A DNA stretch of 6,496 nucleotides from an uncultured Actinomycetes bacterium (GTDB lineage: Bacteria; Actinomycetota; Thermoleophilia; Solirubrobacterales; 70-9). The notes below the pieces were generated by a model. That model saw only the letters and a list, made by a program, of their open reading frames with translations. It did not search any database and was not told where the DNA came from. A program made the position numbers and the translations under genes. Below are positions 6,427-6,496 of the stretch, piece after piece (within the stretch, counting starts at the first letter, position 1; each line of letters begins with the position of its first letter). The stretch is taken from NCBI GenBank assembly GCA_937907435.1, contig CALCIA010000242.1, positions 1-6,496 of the forward strand, in the 5' to 3' direction.

Positions 6427-6496
6427 GGGTTCAGGCCCCGCAAGCTGTCGCCCCGGAAGGGACGGGGACCCGCAAGCTGGCGCCCGGAAGGGTTCA
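6427..6496. repeat. Two-copy short direct repeat at the right edge
   Basis: A 25-bp unit at 6437-6461 and a 24-bp unit at 6469-6492 share CCCGCAAGCTG, a CGCCC core and CCGGAAGGG. They differ by one substitution (T versus G) and one extra C, and start 32 bp apart. The pair is bracketed by GGGTTCA at 6427-6433 and again at 6490-6496, the last bases of the window. The array may therefore continue to the right. No coding frame or mobile-element feature is visible. It could be an interspersed intergenic repeat or a small tandem array. Confidence 0.6.

Noticed and set aside
6437..6492. CRISPR array
   Set aside because: Only two imperfect units are seen, with a spacer of about 7 bp rather than 30-40 bp, and no cas genes are nearby.
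1..6496. Defence, toxin-antitoxin, secondary-metabolite or mobile island
   Set aside because: All five genes belong to well-known metabolic or regulatory families, with uniform base composition and no integrase, transposase, tRNA boundary or attachment repeats.

Overview
The window is very GC-rich DNA with strong G/C preference at third codon positions. Five intact chromosomal genes fill almost all of it. A divergent ald/Lrp-AsnC pair, a PucR-family regulator and the aminotransferase type all point to a high-GC actinobacterium. A deep-branching lineage such as Thermoleophilia would fit, but that placement is inference from style only. There are no phage, transposon, CRISPR, rRNA or tRNA signals.

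Layout, left to right. Positions 1-46 hold a perfect 17-bp-arm hairpin, the likely end of the leftward operon. Positions 94-1566 (minus) encode a CoA-acylating (methyl)malonate-semialdehyde dehydrogenase (mmsA/bauC type). Positions 1598-2980 (minus), 31 bp upstream of it, encode a class III omega-amino acid:pyruvate aminotransferase. A short divergent promoter region of about 100 bp leads to a PucR-family regulator at 3084-4691 (plus). A compact hairpin overlaps its stop codon. Positions 4716-5843 (minus), convergent with the regulator, encode alanine dehydrogenase (ald). A 98-bp divergent control region follows, then an Lrp/AsnC-family regulator at 5942-6385 (plus). The last 110 bp contain a GC hairpin and two copies of a 24-25 bp direct repeat running to the window edge.

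How the genes fit together (inference from families and context). The aminotransferase would move the amino group of beta-alanine, or a similar omega-amino acid, to pyruvate, giving malonate semialdehyde and L-alanine. The dehydrogenase would convert the semialdehyde to acetyl-CoA, CO2 and NADH. Alanine dehydrogenase would convert the alanine back to pyruvate, releasing ammonium and NADH. Together they form a closed beta-alanine degradation loop in which pyruvate is a recycled amino acceptor. The PucR protein is placed to control the transaminase/dehydrogenase operon, and the Lrp/AsnC protein to control ald. The parts are known families. What is worth a second look is their combination, the candidate operators and the repeat at the right edge; I see no clear evidence of an undescribed system.
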